Counted from the stretch's first letter, positions 1 through 10,213 are shown. The stretch is DNA of 64,000 nt from Brevundimonas sp. (GCF_003248455.1 NZ_QFNM01000014.1:14070-78069), one strand, 5' to 3'. Numbers and translations are program-made. Notes: generated by a model not told the origin, from the sequence alone.

Positions 1-40
1 GCCGAAAGACGCCGCCCTGATCATCGACGAGGCGAAAGGC

Positions 41-536
41 TCAGCCTTCAGCCTTTTCCTCGGTCGCTTCCTCGGCGGCCGGGGCGTCTTCGGCGGCGGC
101 TTCCGCAGCCGGCGTTTCTTCGGCGGCCGGGGCGGCCGCAGCGGCTTCGGCTTCGGCCTTGGCGGCGGCGGCGGCCTCAGCGGCCTCGGCCTTGGCGGCG
201 GCTTCGGCTTCCAGGCGGTCGGCTTCGCGCTGGGCGCGCTCGGCGGCGCGTTCCTGCGCCTTCTTGCCCGGCTGGGCCTTGTTGGGGTTCTGGCCTTGCG
301 TCCACTTCACCTTGGCGCCCAGGGTCTCGTCCTGCGACAGGAAGCGGGCGACGCGGTCGGTCGGCTGGGCGCCCTTGCCGAGCCATTCGGCGATACGCTC
401 GACCTTCAGGGCGACGCGGGGCTGGGCGCCGTCCTTGGGCAGCATCGGGTTGTAGCTGCGAGTGCGAGTCGGCGACGACGATGTGGTAGTAAGGACGCTT
501 CTTGGCGCCGCCGCGGGCCAGACGAATCTTCAGCAT
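41..536 (-). pseudogene. rpsP: 30S ribosomal protein S16, frameshifted by an internal deletion
   Basis: Small-subunit ribosomal protein S16. The N-terminus [21 protein letters not shown] is read from an ATG at 536. The remainder ([10 protein letters not shown] onward, then an Ala/Glu-rich tail to 41) is in another frame. In S16 of relatives the segment PRDGRFIEKVG sits between DSHS and the YNP motif. Here it is missing and a single leftover base joins the two parts near 455-460, which fits a 32-nt deletion. The Ala/Glu-rich C-terminal extension is normal for alphaproteobacterial S16. It lies directly downstream of ffh, as is common. The gene is essential in known bacteria, so an assembly error is likely. 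Family identification is very sure; whether the lesion is real is unknown. Confidence 0.85.
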
Positions 537-554
537 TTTCAGTCTCTTTCTAGA

Positions 555-2096
555 TTATTTTTTCTTGGGGAAACCCGGCAGCCCCGGAAGGCCGCCCGGC
601 AGGTTCGGGAGTTGACCGCCGCCCAGACCCGCCAAGCGGTCCTGCACGGCCTTCAATTCATCGGCGCTGGGTTCGGGCATCTTGCCGCCGCCCAGGGCCT
701 TCAATCGGTTCAGGTCGGCGCCGCCCATGCCGGGCATTCCGCCGCCGCCGAGACCGCCGAGCATGGCGGCCATCTGCTGCATCTTCTTGGGTCCGCCGCG
801 CGCCATCGACTTGACCACATCGGCCATCTGGCGGTGCTGTTTCAGAACCCGGTTCACGTCCTGCACATCGACGCCGGCGCCGGCGGCGATGCGCTTCTTG
901 CGGCTGGCGTTCAGCAGGTCCGGCTTCTTGCGCTCGGCCTTGGTCATCGAGGAGATGATGGCTTCCTGGCGCAGGATCATGCGGTCGTCGATGCCGCTTT
1001 CGGCCATCTGGCCCTTCATCTTGGCCACGCCGGGCAGCATGCCCATGATGCCCTGAAGCCCGCCCATCCGCTTCATCTGTTGAAGCTGGGCCGCCAGGTC
1101 GTCCAGGTCGAACTGACCCTTGGCCAGCTTCCGGGCCATCTTCTCGGCCTTGGCCTGGTCCAGGTCCTGGCTGGCCTTTTCCACCAGGGCGACGATGTCG
1201 CCCTGGCCCAGAATGCGGCCGGCGACGCGGCGGGCGTCGAACACGTCCAGCGCATCGACCTTCTCGCCGGCGCCCAGATATTTGATCGGCAGGCCGGTGA
1301 CGGCCCGCATCGACAGCATGGCGCCGCCGCGCCCGTCGCCGTCGGCGCGGGTCAGGACCAGGCCGGTCAGGGGCAGGCGCTCATGGAAGGCCTTGGCGGT
1401 GCGGACCGCGTCCTGGCCGGTCAGGCTGTCGGCGACCAGCAGGGTCTCGACCGGCTTGGAAATCTCGGCGACCTCGGCCACCTCGTTCATCAGCCCCTCG
1501 TCCAGGGTGATGCGGCCGGCGGTGTCCAGGATCAGGACGTCGAAACCCTGCAGCTTGGCCGATTGCAGCGCCCGGCGGGTGATCTGGACCGCGCTTTCGC
1601 CGGCCACGATCGGCAGGGTCGCGACCTCGATCTGCTTGCCCAGGGTGGCCAGCTGCTCCATCGCGGCCGGCCGGCGCGTATCGAGGGATGCAAGCATGAC
1701 CTTCTTGCGGTCGAACTTGGTCAGGCGCAGCGCCAGCTTGGCCGAGGTCGTGGTCTTGCCCGAGCCCTGCAGGCCGGCCATCAGCACGACGGCGGGCGGA
1801 TTGGCGTTGGTGTTGAGCGGGACCGGCTCTTCGCCGCCCAGCATCTCGATCAGGCCGTCATAGACGATCTTGACCACTTGGTCGGCCGGCTTGACCGAAC
1901 GGATGACCTCTTCGCCGGTGGCGCGCTCGGTGGCGAAGGCGATGAAGTCCTTGACGACCGGCAGGGCGACATCGGCCTCCAGCAAGGCCACGCGCACTTC
2001 GCGCATCGCCTCGGCCACATCCTTTTCGGACAGGGCGCCGCGCCCGGTGATCCGGTCGAAGACGCCTGTCAGCCGCTCGTTCAGAGCCTCGAACAT
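555..2096 (-). CDS. ffh: Signal recognition particle protein Ffh
   Basis: GTPase subunit of the signal recognition particle, which binds signal sequences and 4.5S RNA and targets ribosomes to FtsY at the membrane. The 513-aa protein has an N-terminal helical domain, a G domain with P-loop GLQGSGKTTT near residues 107-116, DTAGR, and a DGDGRGG motif, then a Met-rich M domain with the RNA-binding SRKKRIAAGAG stretch. The tail is Gly/Met/Pro-rich. The G4-region motif reads TRADGD where TKLDGD is usual, a mild deviation. rpsP follows 18 nt downstream on the same strand, so the two are probably co-transcribed. Length and architecture are normal for the family. Confidence 0.97.
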   Translation of the reverse strand: MFEALNERLTGVFDRITGRGALSEKDVAEAMREVRVALLEADVALPVVKDFIAFATERATGEEVIRSVKPADQVVKIVYDGLIEMLGGEEPVPLNTNANPPAVVLMAGLQGSGKTTTSAKLALRLTKFDRKKVMLASLDTRRPAAMEQLATLGKQIEVATLPIVAGESAVQITRRALQSAKLQGFDVLILDTAGRITLDEGLMNEVAEVAEISKPVETLLVADSLTGQDAVRTAKAFHERLPLTGLVLTRADGDGRGGAMLSMRAVTGLPIKYLGAGEKVDALDVFDARRVAGRILGQGDIVALVEKASQDLDQAKAEKMARKLAKGQFDLDDLAAQLQQMKRMGGLQGIMGMLPGVAKMKGQMAESGIDDRMILRQEAIISSMTKAERKKPDLLNASRKKRIAAGAGVDVQDVNRVLKQHRQMADVVKSMARGGPKKMQQMAAMLGGLGGGGMPGMGGADLNRLKALGGGKMPEPSADELKAVQDRLAGLGGGQLPNLPGGLPGLPGFPKKK

Positions 2097-2499
2097 TCAC
2101 TACCTCATATCGACGGGTGAAACGGCTCCATACGACAACGGCCCCCGGCGACGATCACGTCGGCGGGGGGCTCTCGCCCACCTCGTTCTCTTTATAGCGG
2201 GCTATCGGCCTTGCGGCCTGCTTGAGCCCGAACGGGCCGTGCTCAAGCAGCGCGGAGCGCGGTAGCACGACAAAAAGAGCTGTCGTGTGGGTGGAGACGC
2301 GAGGTTCACTTGCGTCGGAAGCGGCGGCTTATGAAGGAAAACCGGCGGCAAGGCAACCGCAGCAAGCAATCGACATATAAGGCGCGGCATAAGGCTGGCG
2401 TTCGAAGGCATTTAGCGGATCGTCATCATCGTGCTAAGAGCCGCGCCCTTTATAGGGGCGGCGCTGTCGCCAGGGTTTTTGACTTCGGGAGAAGCACGA
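2097..2499. other. Structured divergent intergenic region between ffh and the polyamine genes
   Basis: About 400 bases without a convincing gene. Inverted repeats are visible: a 10-bp perfect pair (ctgcttgagc at 2218-2227 and gctcaagcag at 2241-2250), a 7-bp perfect pair (cacgaca at 2266-2272 and tgtcgtg at 2281-2287), and a C-rich/G-rich imperfect hairpin near 2140-2169. The part from about 2290 to 2490 is less GC-rich than the genes around it and should hold the promoters of the two divergent genes. Short ORFs here show no recognisable protein. A noncoding RNA is possible but unproven. Confidence 0.5.
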
Positions 2500-3705
<1,206 letters not shown>

Positions 3706-3718
3706 TCGGACCGACTGA

Positions 3719-4891
3719 ATGCAGACCCAGGCCGGCGATCCGGGCGCCTTTGCGCATTTCGATCTGAACCGCGTCGCCTCGCCCGCCTTCGTGGTGGACG
3801 AGGCGGCCATCCGTCGCAATCTGTCCGTGCTGAAGGGCGTGCGCGACGGGGCGGAGGCGCGCGTGCTTCTGGCGCTGAAGGCGTTTTCGATGTGGTCGCT
3901 GGCCGATGTGGTCGGCGAATATCTCGACGGGGTCTGCGCCTCGGGCCTGTGGGAGGCGCGGCTGGCGCGCGAGTTCTATCAGGGCGAACTGACCACCTAT
4001 TCGCCGGCCTATACGGCGCAGGATCTGCCCGAGATCCTGCGGCTGTCCGATCACGTCATCTTCAACAACCCAGCCCAGATCGCCCGGTTCGCCGGCCTGA
4101 TCGCCCAGGCCCGCGCCGAGGGTGAGGCGTTCGAGATCGGCCTCAGGCTGAACCCCGAACATTCCGAGGGCGAGGTCGCCAAATACGATCCGGCCCAGCC
4201 CTGTTCGCGCCTGGGCTTTCCCATATCGCAGTTGAAACCCGAACATCTGATCGGAGTGGACGGCCTGCACATCCACGCCCTGTGCGAGCAGGACTTCCAG
4301 CCCCTGGCGCGCATCTGGGCGGCGGTGGAGCCCAAGCTTCAGCCGCTGCTGGGCGAGATCAAATGGCTGAACCTGGGCGGCGGCCACCATATCACCCGCG
4401 CCGATTATCAGCGGGACGATCTGGTCGCCTTCGTGCGCGACCTTCAGGCGCGTCACCGCGTTCAGGTCTATCTGGAGCCGGGCGAGGCCGTGGCGCTGGA
4501 CGCCGGCATCCTGATCGGCGAGGTGCTGGACGTGTTCGACAACGGCATGCCCGTCGGCATCACAGACATCTCGGCCACCTGCCATATGCCCGATGTGATC
4601 GAGGCGCCCTATCGCCCCGCGCTGCTGAAAGAGCCCGAGCATGGCGTGACGGTGCGGCTGGGCGGGCCGTCGTGCCTGGCCGGCGACATCATCGGCGACT
4701 ACGTCTTCGCCGAACGGCCGACGCCGGGAACGCGCATCGCCTTCCTGGACCAGGCCCACTATTCGATGGTGAAGACCAACACCTTCAACGGCGTGCCGCT
4801 GCCGTCCATCGTGCTGTGGAACTCGGACACGGATGCGCTGACGACGGTGCGCGCGTTCGACTATTCGGCCTTCCGCGACCGTCTGTCGTAG
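3719..4891 (+). CDS. nspC: Carboxynorspermidine decarboxylase
   Basis: PLP-dependent decarboxylase of the alanine-racemase-fold group (fold III) that converts carboxynorspermidine or carboxyspermidine to the triamine. The PLP lysine lies in ALKAF near residue 54. LNLGGGHHITRADY is the phosphate-binding glycine motif, and CLAGDIIGDY near the C-terminus carries the active-site cysteine region. The 390-aa length is typical. It forms an operon with the dehydrogenase upstream and ends at a hairpin terminator shared with convergent ctpA. Other fold-III decarboxylases (diaminopimelate, ornithine) are less likely because of the partner gene. Confidence 0.92.
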   Translation: MQTQAGDPGAFAHFDLNRVASPAFVVDEAAIRRNLSVLKGVRDGAEARVLLALKAFSMWSLADVVGEYLDGVCASGLWEARLAREFYQGELTTYSPAYTAQDLPEILRLSDHVIFNNPAQIARFAGLIAQARAEGEAFEIGLRLNPEHSEGEVAKYDPAQPCSRLGFPISQLKPEHLIGVDGLHIHALCEQDFQPLARIWAAVEPKLQPLLGEIKWLNLGGGHHITRADYQRDDLVAFVRDLQARHRVQVYLEPGEAVALDAGILIGEVLDVFDNGMPVGITDISATCHMPDVIEAPYRPALLKEPEHGVTVRLGGPSCLAGDIIGDYVFAERPTPGTRIAFLDQAHYSMVKTNTFNGVPLPSIVLWNSDTDALTTVRAFDYSAFRDRLS

Positions 4892-4902
4892 GCGCAAAAA
4901 AA

Positions 4903-4920
4903 GGGCGGCTCGCGCCGCCC
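4903..4920. terminator. Bidirectional intrinsic terminator between nspC and ctpA
   Basis: Seven-bp GC stem gggcggc / gccgccc with loop tcgc. It is preceded by a run of seven A (T-run for minus-strand ctpA) and followed by ttcccc for the plus strand. It sits between two convergent stop codons. Confidence 0.85.
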
Positions 4921-4929
4921 TTCCCCGAC

Positions 4930-6306
4930 CTATTCGTCTTTCGGCTCGTCCGCCGCCGGTTCGGCGTCGGGCTTGGGCGTTGAGCCCGGTTCGGTGACGA
5001 CGATGCCTTCGGGCGGGGGCGGCAGTTTCGACAAGTCGCCGCCGGCGCGCAAAACGTCCAGCGCCCGCTGAAGCTGATAGTCCTTTTCCTTGTCGAACTT
5101 GTCGCCCGGAGCTTCGCGCGGGGTGTGCGGCCCCTTGCGCTCGGCCCCGATGGAGGCGTCCAGCGCCGTGGCGTAGGCGGCCTCGGAATAGATGAAGCTG
5201 GAGCGCGAGACGATGCGCGCCTCGGCCTCGGAGCGCGCCACTTCCAAATCCGGCTCGATGCCGATCTTCTGAATCGAGGCGCCAGACGGCGTGTAGTAGC
5301 GCGCCGTCGTGATCGACAGGGCGCCGTCCTGCCCCTGGCGCAGCGGGATTACGGTCTGCACCGACCCTTTGCCGAAGCTGGTCAGGCCGACGACCGTGGC
5401 GCGCTGGTGATCCTTCAGGGCGCCGGCGACGATTTCCGACGCCGAGGCCGAGCCGTAATTCACCAGCACGACCAGCGGCAGGCCGCCGGTGATGTCGCCG
5501 GGCTTTGCCGAATAGCGCTGAATCTGCTCGGGCTTGCGCCCCCGCTGGCTGACGATTTCGCCGCGCTCCAGGAAGGCGTCGGACACGTCGATGGCGGCGT
5601 TCAGCAGGCCCCCGCCGTTGTTGCGGAGGTCCAGCACATAGCCCTTAACGCCAGGCTTCTCGGCCTTGATCTTGGCGATGGCTTCGTTCAGCTCGCGGCC
5701 AGTGTTTTCGTTGAAGGTCGAGACGCGCAGATAACCGAAGTCGCCCTCGACCCGTCCGGTGACGGACTGGACCTTGATGACCTCGCGGGTCAGCGTGACC
5801 TCCAGCGGGTCGGAACCGTCGCGAAGGAACGTCACCTTGACGCTGGCGCCCACCGGACCGCGCAACTTCTCCGATACCTGGCTGACCGTCAGGCCGGCGG
5901 CGTTCTGGCCGTCGATGGAGGAGATGACATCGCCCGCCTGGACCCCGGCGCGGGCGGCCGGGCTGTCGTCCATCGGCGAAATGACCTTCACCATGCCGCC
6001 GTCGGCGCTGATGGTCAGGCCGACGCCCGAATACTGGCCCTCGGTCCGCTCGCGCAGTTCGTCGTAGTTGGAGGGCGGCAGGTAGTTGGAGTGCGGGTCC
6101 AGCGCCGTCATCATGCCGGCCAGGGCCGCCTCGATCAGCTTCTTGTTGTCGACGGGAACGACATAGGCCTGCTCGACGATGCCCACGACATCGCCGAACA
6201 GCTCCAGCATGCGGAAGGTTTCGTTGCGAGGGGTCTGGCTGGAAACAGCGGCGGCGGACCCGCCGAGCACCAGTGCGGCGCAGCCGACGAGGAGCAATTT
6301 ACGCAT
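4930..6306 (-). CDS. ctpA: S41-family C-terminal processing protease
   Basis: Periplasmic serine protease that trims C-termini of exported or membrane proteins and peptidoglycan enzymes. It has an N-terminal signal segment (LLLVGCAALVLGGSAAAVS), a PDZ domain (AGVQAGDVISSIDG), and the S41 domain with catalytic Ser in NYGSASASEIVAGAL and Lys in TSFGKGSVQT. The tail is Pro/Asp/Glu-rich. The ATG at 6306 (MRKLLL) is preferred because an agagac-like RBS precedes it and the signal peptide begins there; a longer start at 6333 exists. It is the last gene of the nadD-rsfS-rlmH-envC-ctpA run, next to an EnvC-like amidase activator, a pairing common in this class. Confidence 0.95.
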   Translation of the reverse strand: MRKLLLVGCAALVLGGSAAAVSSQTPRNETFRMLELFGDVVGIVEQAYVVPVDNKKLIEAALAGMMTALDPHSNYLPPSNYDELRERTEGQYSGVGLTISADGGMVKVISPMDDSPAARAGVQAGDVISSIDGQNAAGLTVSQVSEKLRGPVGASVKVTFLRDGSDPLEVTLTREVIKVQSVTGRVEGDFGYLRVSTFNENTGRELNEAIAKIKAEKPGVKGYVLDLRNNGGGLLNAAIDVSDAFLERGEIVSQRGRKPEQIQRYSAKPGDITGGLPLVVLVNYGSASASEIVAGALKDHQRATVVGLTSFGKGSVQTVIPLRQGQDGALSITTARYYTPSGASIQKIGIEPDLEVARSEAEARIVSRSSFIYSEAAYATALDASIGAERKGPHTPREAPGDKFDKEKDYQLQRALDVLRAGGDLSKLPPPPEGIVVTEPGSTPKPDAEPAADEPKDE

Positions 6307-6445
6307 TCGGTCTCTTTCGGTCGGGCCGATCATTCAAGGCGCCCGTTGGAAGGGTAAGGCCCCGCAGACACGACCAAATCGTGGCGACGCAGCGTCCCTC
6401 CGATAAAATCAGCGTCAGGCGGGAATGCAAAGGACTATTGCAGCC

Positions 6446-7525
6446 TCACCGCAACCACGGCCCCGGATCTATGGGCCTTTCGTCGCGGCGCAGTTCGAAA
6501 TAGACGTCGCCGTCCGGCCCGCTGCGGCCCAGGGTCTGGCCGTCCGCGACGCGGGCGTCGCCCTGGACCTCTACGCTCTCCAGCCCGGCGACGACGGCGC
6601 GCCAGCCGGGCCCCAGGTCCAGCACCACCACATTGCCCCAGCCGGTCAGCGGCCCGGCGTAGGCGACCTTGGCGTCGGCTGGCGCCTTGACCGCCGCCCG
6701 GTCTGCCCGCCAGCGCCAGCCCGAGGTCCCCTGCCCCCAGGTCTGGGTCGGCGCCCCGGCGACGGGCGGGCTGAGGCGGGCGCGATTGGCCGGCAGGCTG
6801 GCCGTGGGGGTCTCGACAGCCTGCGCCTCGGGCACGGCTCCGCCCAGTTCGCGGATGCGCCGCTCCAGCACATAGGCGGCGCGTTCGGCGGCGCGCGCCT
6901 CGGCGTTCAGCACGGCGGTCAGGGCGGTCTTGCGCGCCGTCAGCCCCTCGATCTCGGCCCGCCGGTCGCCTTGCGCGCTCTCGGTCGTCAGCAGGCGTTC
7001 GGAGGACAGGACGGCCAGGCGGCGGATGCGCATGATCTCGGCCTGACGCGCCGCCAGGGCCTTGGCGCGGGTCTCCAGGTCGGGGGTCATGGCCTTGAGC
7101 AGGATGGAGGCGCGCACGGTGTCGATGGCCTTGTCCGCCGGGACTAGCAGGGGCGGCGGCGGGCGGCGGCTCATCATCTGAAGCGCGCTGAGCAGCCGGC
7201 TCTGGGCGCCGCGCTCGCGCGCCAGGCCGGAGACCAGTTCGGCCTCGCGCTCGCTGAGTTGCCGCAGGCGCGCGCGCTGATCGTCGATCTGGCGGTCGTC
7301 GTTGCGTTCGTCGACACGCAAGCTGGCCAGCCGCCGCTCCAGCTGGGCCAGTTCGGCCTTGGCGGCGTCGGCATCGGCGCGCAGCCGCCGCGCCCGCACC
7401 GCCTCGTCGCGGTACTCCGCCTGGATTCGCGAAAGCTCGCTTTCGGGCGCCTGACGTCCCGTCGCCGGGGCGGCGATCAGCCCGGCCAGCAGGGCGACGA
7501 CAACAGGAACGGGGGCGCGACGCAT
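6446..7525 (-). CDS. EnvC-like murein hydrolase activator with degenerate M23/LytM domain
   Basis: Periplasmic coiled-coil protein with a C-terminal LytM domain, the architecture of EnvC, which activates cell-wall amidases at division. It has a signal peptide at residues 1-23, a long coiled coil of about residues 28-220, then a LytM fold beginning RARLSPPVAG. The zinc-site motifs are lost: LDLGPG replaces the usual H-containing strand, VAGL replaces YxHL, and DVYFELR replaces HLHFE. That pattern fits an activator rather than an active endopeptidase. Its ATG overlaps the rlmH stop by one base (TGATG), implying translational coupling. Confidence 0.9.
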   Translation of the reverse strand: MRRAPVPVVVALLAGLIAAPATGRQAPESELSRIQAEYRDEAVRARRLRADADAAKAELAQLERRLASLRVDERNDDRQIDDQRARLRQLSEREAELVSGLARERGAQSRLLSALQMMSRRPPPPLLVPADKAIDTVRASILLKAMTPDLETRAKALAARQAEIMRIRRLAVLSSERLLTTESAQGDRRAEIEGLTARKTALTAVLNAEARAAERAAYVLERRIRELGGAVPEAQAVETPTASLPANRARLSPPVAGAPTQTWGQGTSGWRWRADRAAVKAPADAKVAYAGPLTGWGNVVVLDLGPGWRAVVAGLESVEVQGDARVADGQTLGRSGPDGDVYFELRRDERPIDPGPWLR

Positions 7526-7989
7526 CAGTCGCGATGATACGGCGATCCGGCCAGGATGGTCACGGCCCGATACAGTTGCTCGGCCAGCAGGACTCGGGCC
7601 AAGGCATGGGGCCAGGTCTGGGGACCGAAGGCCAGGGTCGAGGCCGCGGCCGCGCGCACGCTGTCGTCCAGCCCGTCCGCCCCGCCGATGGCGAAGACCA
7701 GACGGCGCTCGCCCTGATCCCGCAGCCTGGCGACATGGTCGGCGAAGGCGCGCGAACCATAGGTCCGGCCCCGTTCGTCGCAGGCGATCAGGTGCGCCCC
7801 CTCGGCGGCGGCCAGGATCAGCTCCGCCTCCGCCGCCTTGCCCGGCTTCCTGGGCTCGAGGTCGATCAGTTCCAAAGGCCCCAGGCCCAGCGCGCGCCCC
7901 GCCAGGGTGGCGCGCCGGGCGTAGTCGTCGGCCAGCGTGGCCTCGGGCCCCCGGCCCGGTCGGCCGACGGCGACGATGCCCAGCTTCAT
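7525..7989 (-). CDS. rlmH: 23S rRNA pseudouridine-1915 N3-methyltransferase RlmH
   Basis: SPOUT methyltransferase that methylates pseudouridine 1915 in helix 69 of 23S rRNA on assembled ribosomes. The 154-aa protein begins MKLGIVAVGR and carries the SAM-binding knot motif AIGGADGLDDSVR and the C-terminal WPHALARVLLAEQLYRA signature followed by the SPYHRD end. It follows rsfS by three bases and overlaps envC by one base. The rsfS-rlmH pair is conserved across bacteria. Confidence 0.96.
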   Translation of the reverse strand: MKLGIVAVGRPGRGPEATLADDYARRATLAGRALGLGPLELIDLEPRKPGKAAEAELILAAAEGAHLIACDERGRTYGSRAFADHVARLRDQGERRLVFAIGGADGLDDSVRAAAASTLAFGPQTWPHALARVLLAEQLYRAVTILAGSPYHRD

Positions 7990-7992
7990 CGG

Positions 7993-8529
7993 TCAGTCGC
8001 GCGCGGTGCGGTGCGCGGAATCGACGGCCCAGATCTTCTCGATGTTGTAGAAGGTGCGGACCTCGGGCCGGAACAGGTGAACGATCACGTCGCCCGCGTC
8101 GATCAGCACCCAGTCGCAGTGCGGCAGGCCCTCGACCTTGGCCTTGCCCAGCCCCTGTTCCTTCACGGTGCGCAGCAGGTGGTCGGCGATGGCTCCGACA
8201 TGGCGGTGCGACCGGCCGGACGCCACGATCATGGTGTCGGCCATGGCGCTCTTGCCCCTCAGGTCGATCAGGACGAGGTCCTGGGCCTTGTCCTCGTCGA
8301 GGCGGCTCAGCAGGGCTTCTTCCAGCGGGGTTGCGCCGATCGGGCGCGGCGCAGCGTCGTCGAAACCGCGCGGCGCGGCATCGAAATCGGCGTCGTCTTC
8401 GGAATGGAGAGGTTCGATAGGGTCCATCTCGTGCGCCGTATTCGAGACGGCGGCGTCTTGCGTATCGTACGCGGGCGAGGGGGTCAGCGGAGGGCTCCGG
8501 GAGCGTTGACTAAAGACGCCCTCTAGCAC
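7993..8529 (-). CDS. rsfS: Ribosomal silencing factor RsfS
   Basis: Binds ribosomal protein uL14 and blocks subunit joining during starvation. The conserved domain is in the C-terminal two thirds (LEEALLSRLDEDKAQDLVLIDL, MADTMIVASGRS, DWVLIDAGDVIVHLFRPEVRTFYNIEKIW). The first 60 or so residues are acidic and not part of the family core, so the true start may be the internal Met of MDPIEPLH rather than 8529. It lies between nadD and rlmH, the standard order. Confidence 0.93.
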   Translation of the reverse strand: MLEGVFSQRSRSPPLTPSPAYDTQDAAVSNTAHEMDPIEPLHSEDDADFDAAPRGFDDAAPRPIGATPLEEALLSRLDEDKAQDLVLIDLRGKSAMADTMIVASGRSHRHVGAIADHLLRTVKEQGLGKAKVEGLPHCDWVLIDAGDVIVHLFRPEVRTFYNIEKIWAVDSAHRTARD

Positions 8530-8560
8530 GGATGGGCCGAAACGTGAACCGGCGTCGAAA

Positions 8561-9238
8561 TCACGCCCCCGTGGGCGCGCCGGGGCGGCGGCTTCCGGCG
8601 CCGCGAATGGCCGTCGAGGACAGCGGATTGAGCGGCGCGGTCAGATAGGTCCAGGCGGGAGCGGCCAGGACGGGCAACAGCCCCGCCTCCCGATCCGGCA
8701 CGCGGAAGCCGGCGAACCGGGCGGCCGCCGGCGCCGTGCGGCTGTCAAGCAGCGACCCCGGCCGGGCGATCACCGCGACCGGCATCAGCCGCATGATGTC
8801 GGTCCAGCCGCGCCAACGGTGGAAGCTGGCCAGATTGTCCGACCCCATCAGCCAGACGAAATGCACGCCGGGATGCCGCGCGGCCAGCAGGCGCAGCGTG
8901 TCCACCGTCCAGGCCGTTCCCGCCCGGCTCTCGAAATCCGACACGATCATGGACGGGCCGCGCGCATGGGCGCGGGCCGAAGCCATCCGTTCGTCCAGGG
9001 GGGCGCTGTGACGGGCGTCTTTCAGCGGGTTCTGAGGCGAGACCAGCCACACCACGCGGTCCAGCCCAAGGCGGCGCATGGCCGTTTCCGCGACATGGGC
9101 GTGACCATCGTGCGCCGGATTGAACGACCCGCCGAACAGACCGACCTTCATGCCCGGCGCCAGGGTCAGGCCGTCGCGCAGCGCCCCGGATCGGGGGCCG
9201 GCGCCTTTGGGCGCGGGACCGGCGTGGAAGAAGGACAA
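8561..9238 (-). CDS. nadD: Nicotinate-nucleotide adenylyltransferase
   Basis: Makes deamido-NAD from nicotinate mononucleotide and ATP in NAD biosynthesis. Nucleotidyltransferase motifs are GGSFNPAHDGH near residue 36 and SSTAIR near the C-terminus. WLMGSDNLASFHRW is the conserved substrate-binding segment. The family core begins at MKVGLFGGS, about 29 residues in, so the start is uncertain. It is the first gene of the nadD-rsfS-rlmH-envC-ctpA run. obgE, often close to nadD in this class, lies about 10 kb away here. Confidence 0.95.
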   Translation of the reverse strand: MSFFHAGPAPKGAGPRSGALRDGLTLAPGMKVGLFGGSFNPAHDGHAHVAETAMRRLGLDRVVWLVSPQNPLKDARHSAPLDERMASARAHARGPSMIVSDFESRAGTAWTVDTLRLLAARHPGVHFVWLMGSDNLASFHRWRGWTDIMRLMPVAVIARPGSLLDSRTAPAAARFAGFRVPDREAGLLPVLAAPAWTYLTAPLNPLSSTAIRGAGSRRPGAPTGA

Positions 9239-9316
9239 GCGGCGTCTCGGGCGGCGGGGTTTTGCTCAGCGGCGCCCTTATAACGCGGGACTTTGTTCAG
9301 CCTACAGAAATCGTCG

Positions 9317-10213
9317 TCAGACCGCCGCCTCGAACAGGGCGTCGCGGGCGATGTCGGCGTGGGTCATGGGAAACAGGTGCCCGCCGCCCGCCACGATCTC
9401 CACGGTCACATTGGGCATGACGCGCGGCGCGACCGGCAAATGGGTCAAGGCGCCGTGCTCGGCCTTCAATATCCGCACCGGCCCCGGATAGCGCCGCAGC
9501 GCCCGCCACGGATCGTGCGCCTGGGCGACGTAGTTGGCCGCCTCCCACGCCGGGGCGGCGGCCAGGTCGAAACCGCCGCCGTCCGCCTTCAGACCCTCGG
9601 ACAGATAGTCGGCCAGCACCGTGTCGGGCCAGCCCTTGAAGGCCCCCCGCCCGCGGTAGGCGGCCATGGCCTGTTCGCGGCTGTCGAACCGGCTGCGGCG
9701 GCGAAGCGTGGATTTGGCGATGGGGATGGCGCCCATGAAACGATGGGCGAAGGGCAGGTTGAAGGCCAGGACCGTCATCCGCCTCCAGATCACCGGATCG
9801 AAAAGCGCCAGGCTGGAGACGCGGTCCGGCCGCTGGGCGGCCGCCAGCAGCGAGGCGGTTCCCCCCATCGAATGGCCGGCCATGACCACCTGCGGCCCGT
9901 CCAGGGTTTCCAGCAGGGCCAGCAGGTCGTCGCGATGGTCAAGCCAGCTGGTCTTTGGCCGGGTGAAGACCGGCAGGGTCGAACGCCCGTGGCCGCGCAG
10001 GTCCGGCGCCCAGATGCGCAGCGAGGTCGACAGCGGCGACAGCAGACTGCGATAGGTGGCGGCGTTGAAACCGTTGGCGTGGCTGAAGATCAGGTCGACC
10101 GGCCGGTTCGGATCGCCGAAATCCAGCACCGCCATCTCGCCGGCGCCCCAGCGGTTGTCGATCGGCACGGACAGGCGGCGCGGCGGGGACAGCAACGCCG
10201 CATCCATGATCAC
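9317..10213 (-). CDS. Alpha/beta hydrolase
   Basis: Alpha/beta-hydrolase-fold enzyme of unknown substrate. The nucleophile elbow is GHSMGG near residue 116, an oxyanion-side FSHANGFN segment lies near residue 45, and the catalytic His is in GGGHLFPMTH near the C-terminus. No signal peptide is visible, so it is probably cytoplasmic. Its ATG overlaps the stop of the upstream zur gene (ATGA), so the two are translated together; whether that reflects zinc regulation is not known. Confidence 0.85.
   Translation of the reverse strand: MIMDAALLSPPRRLSVPIDNRWGAGEMAVLDFGDPNRPVDLIFSHANGFNAATYRSLLSPLSTSLRIWAPDLRGHGRSTLPVFTRPKTSWLDHRDDLLALLETLDGPQVVMAGHSMGGTASLLAAAQRPDRVSSLALFDPVIWRRMTVLAFNLPFAHRFMGAIPIAKSTLRRRSRFDSREQAMAAYRGRGAFKGWPDTVLADYLSEGLKADGGGFDLAAAPAWEAANYVAQAHDPWRALRRYPGPVRILKAEHGALTHLPVAPRVMPNVTVEIVAGGGHLFPMTHADIARDALFEAAV

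Noticed and set aside
462..2120. Long plus-strand open frame of 552 codons over ffh
   Set aside because: It is the antisense of ffh; Gly/His/Gln-rich translation with no domain, a product of high GC and absence of stops.
2097..2499. SRP RNA gene near ffh
   Set aside because: The conserved tetraloop segment of SRP RNA (ccggaaggaagcagc-like) is not present.
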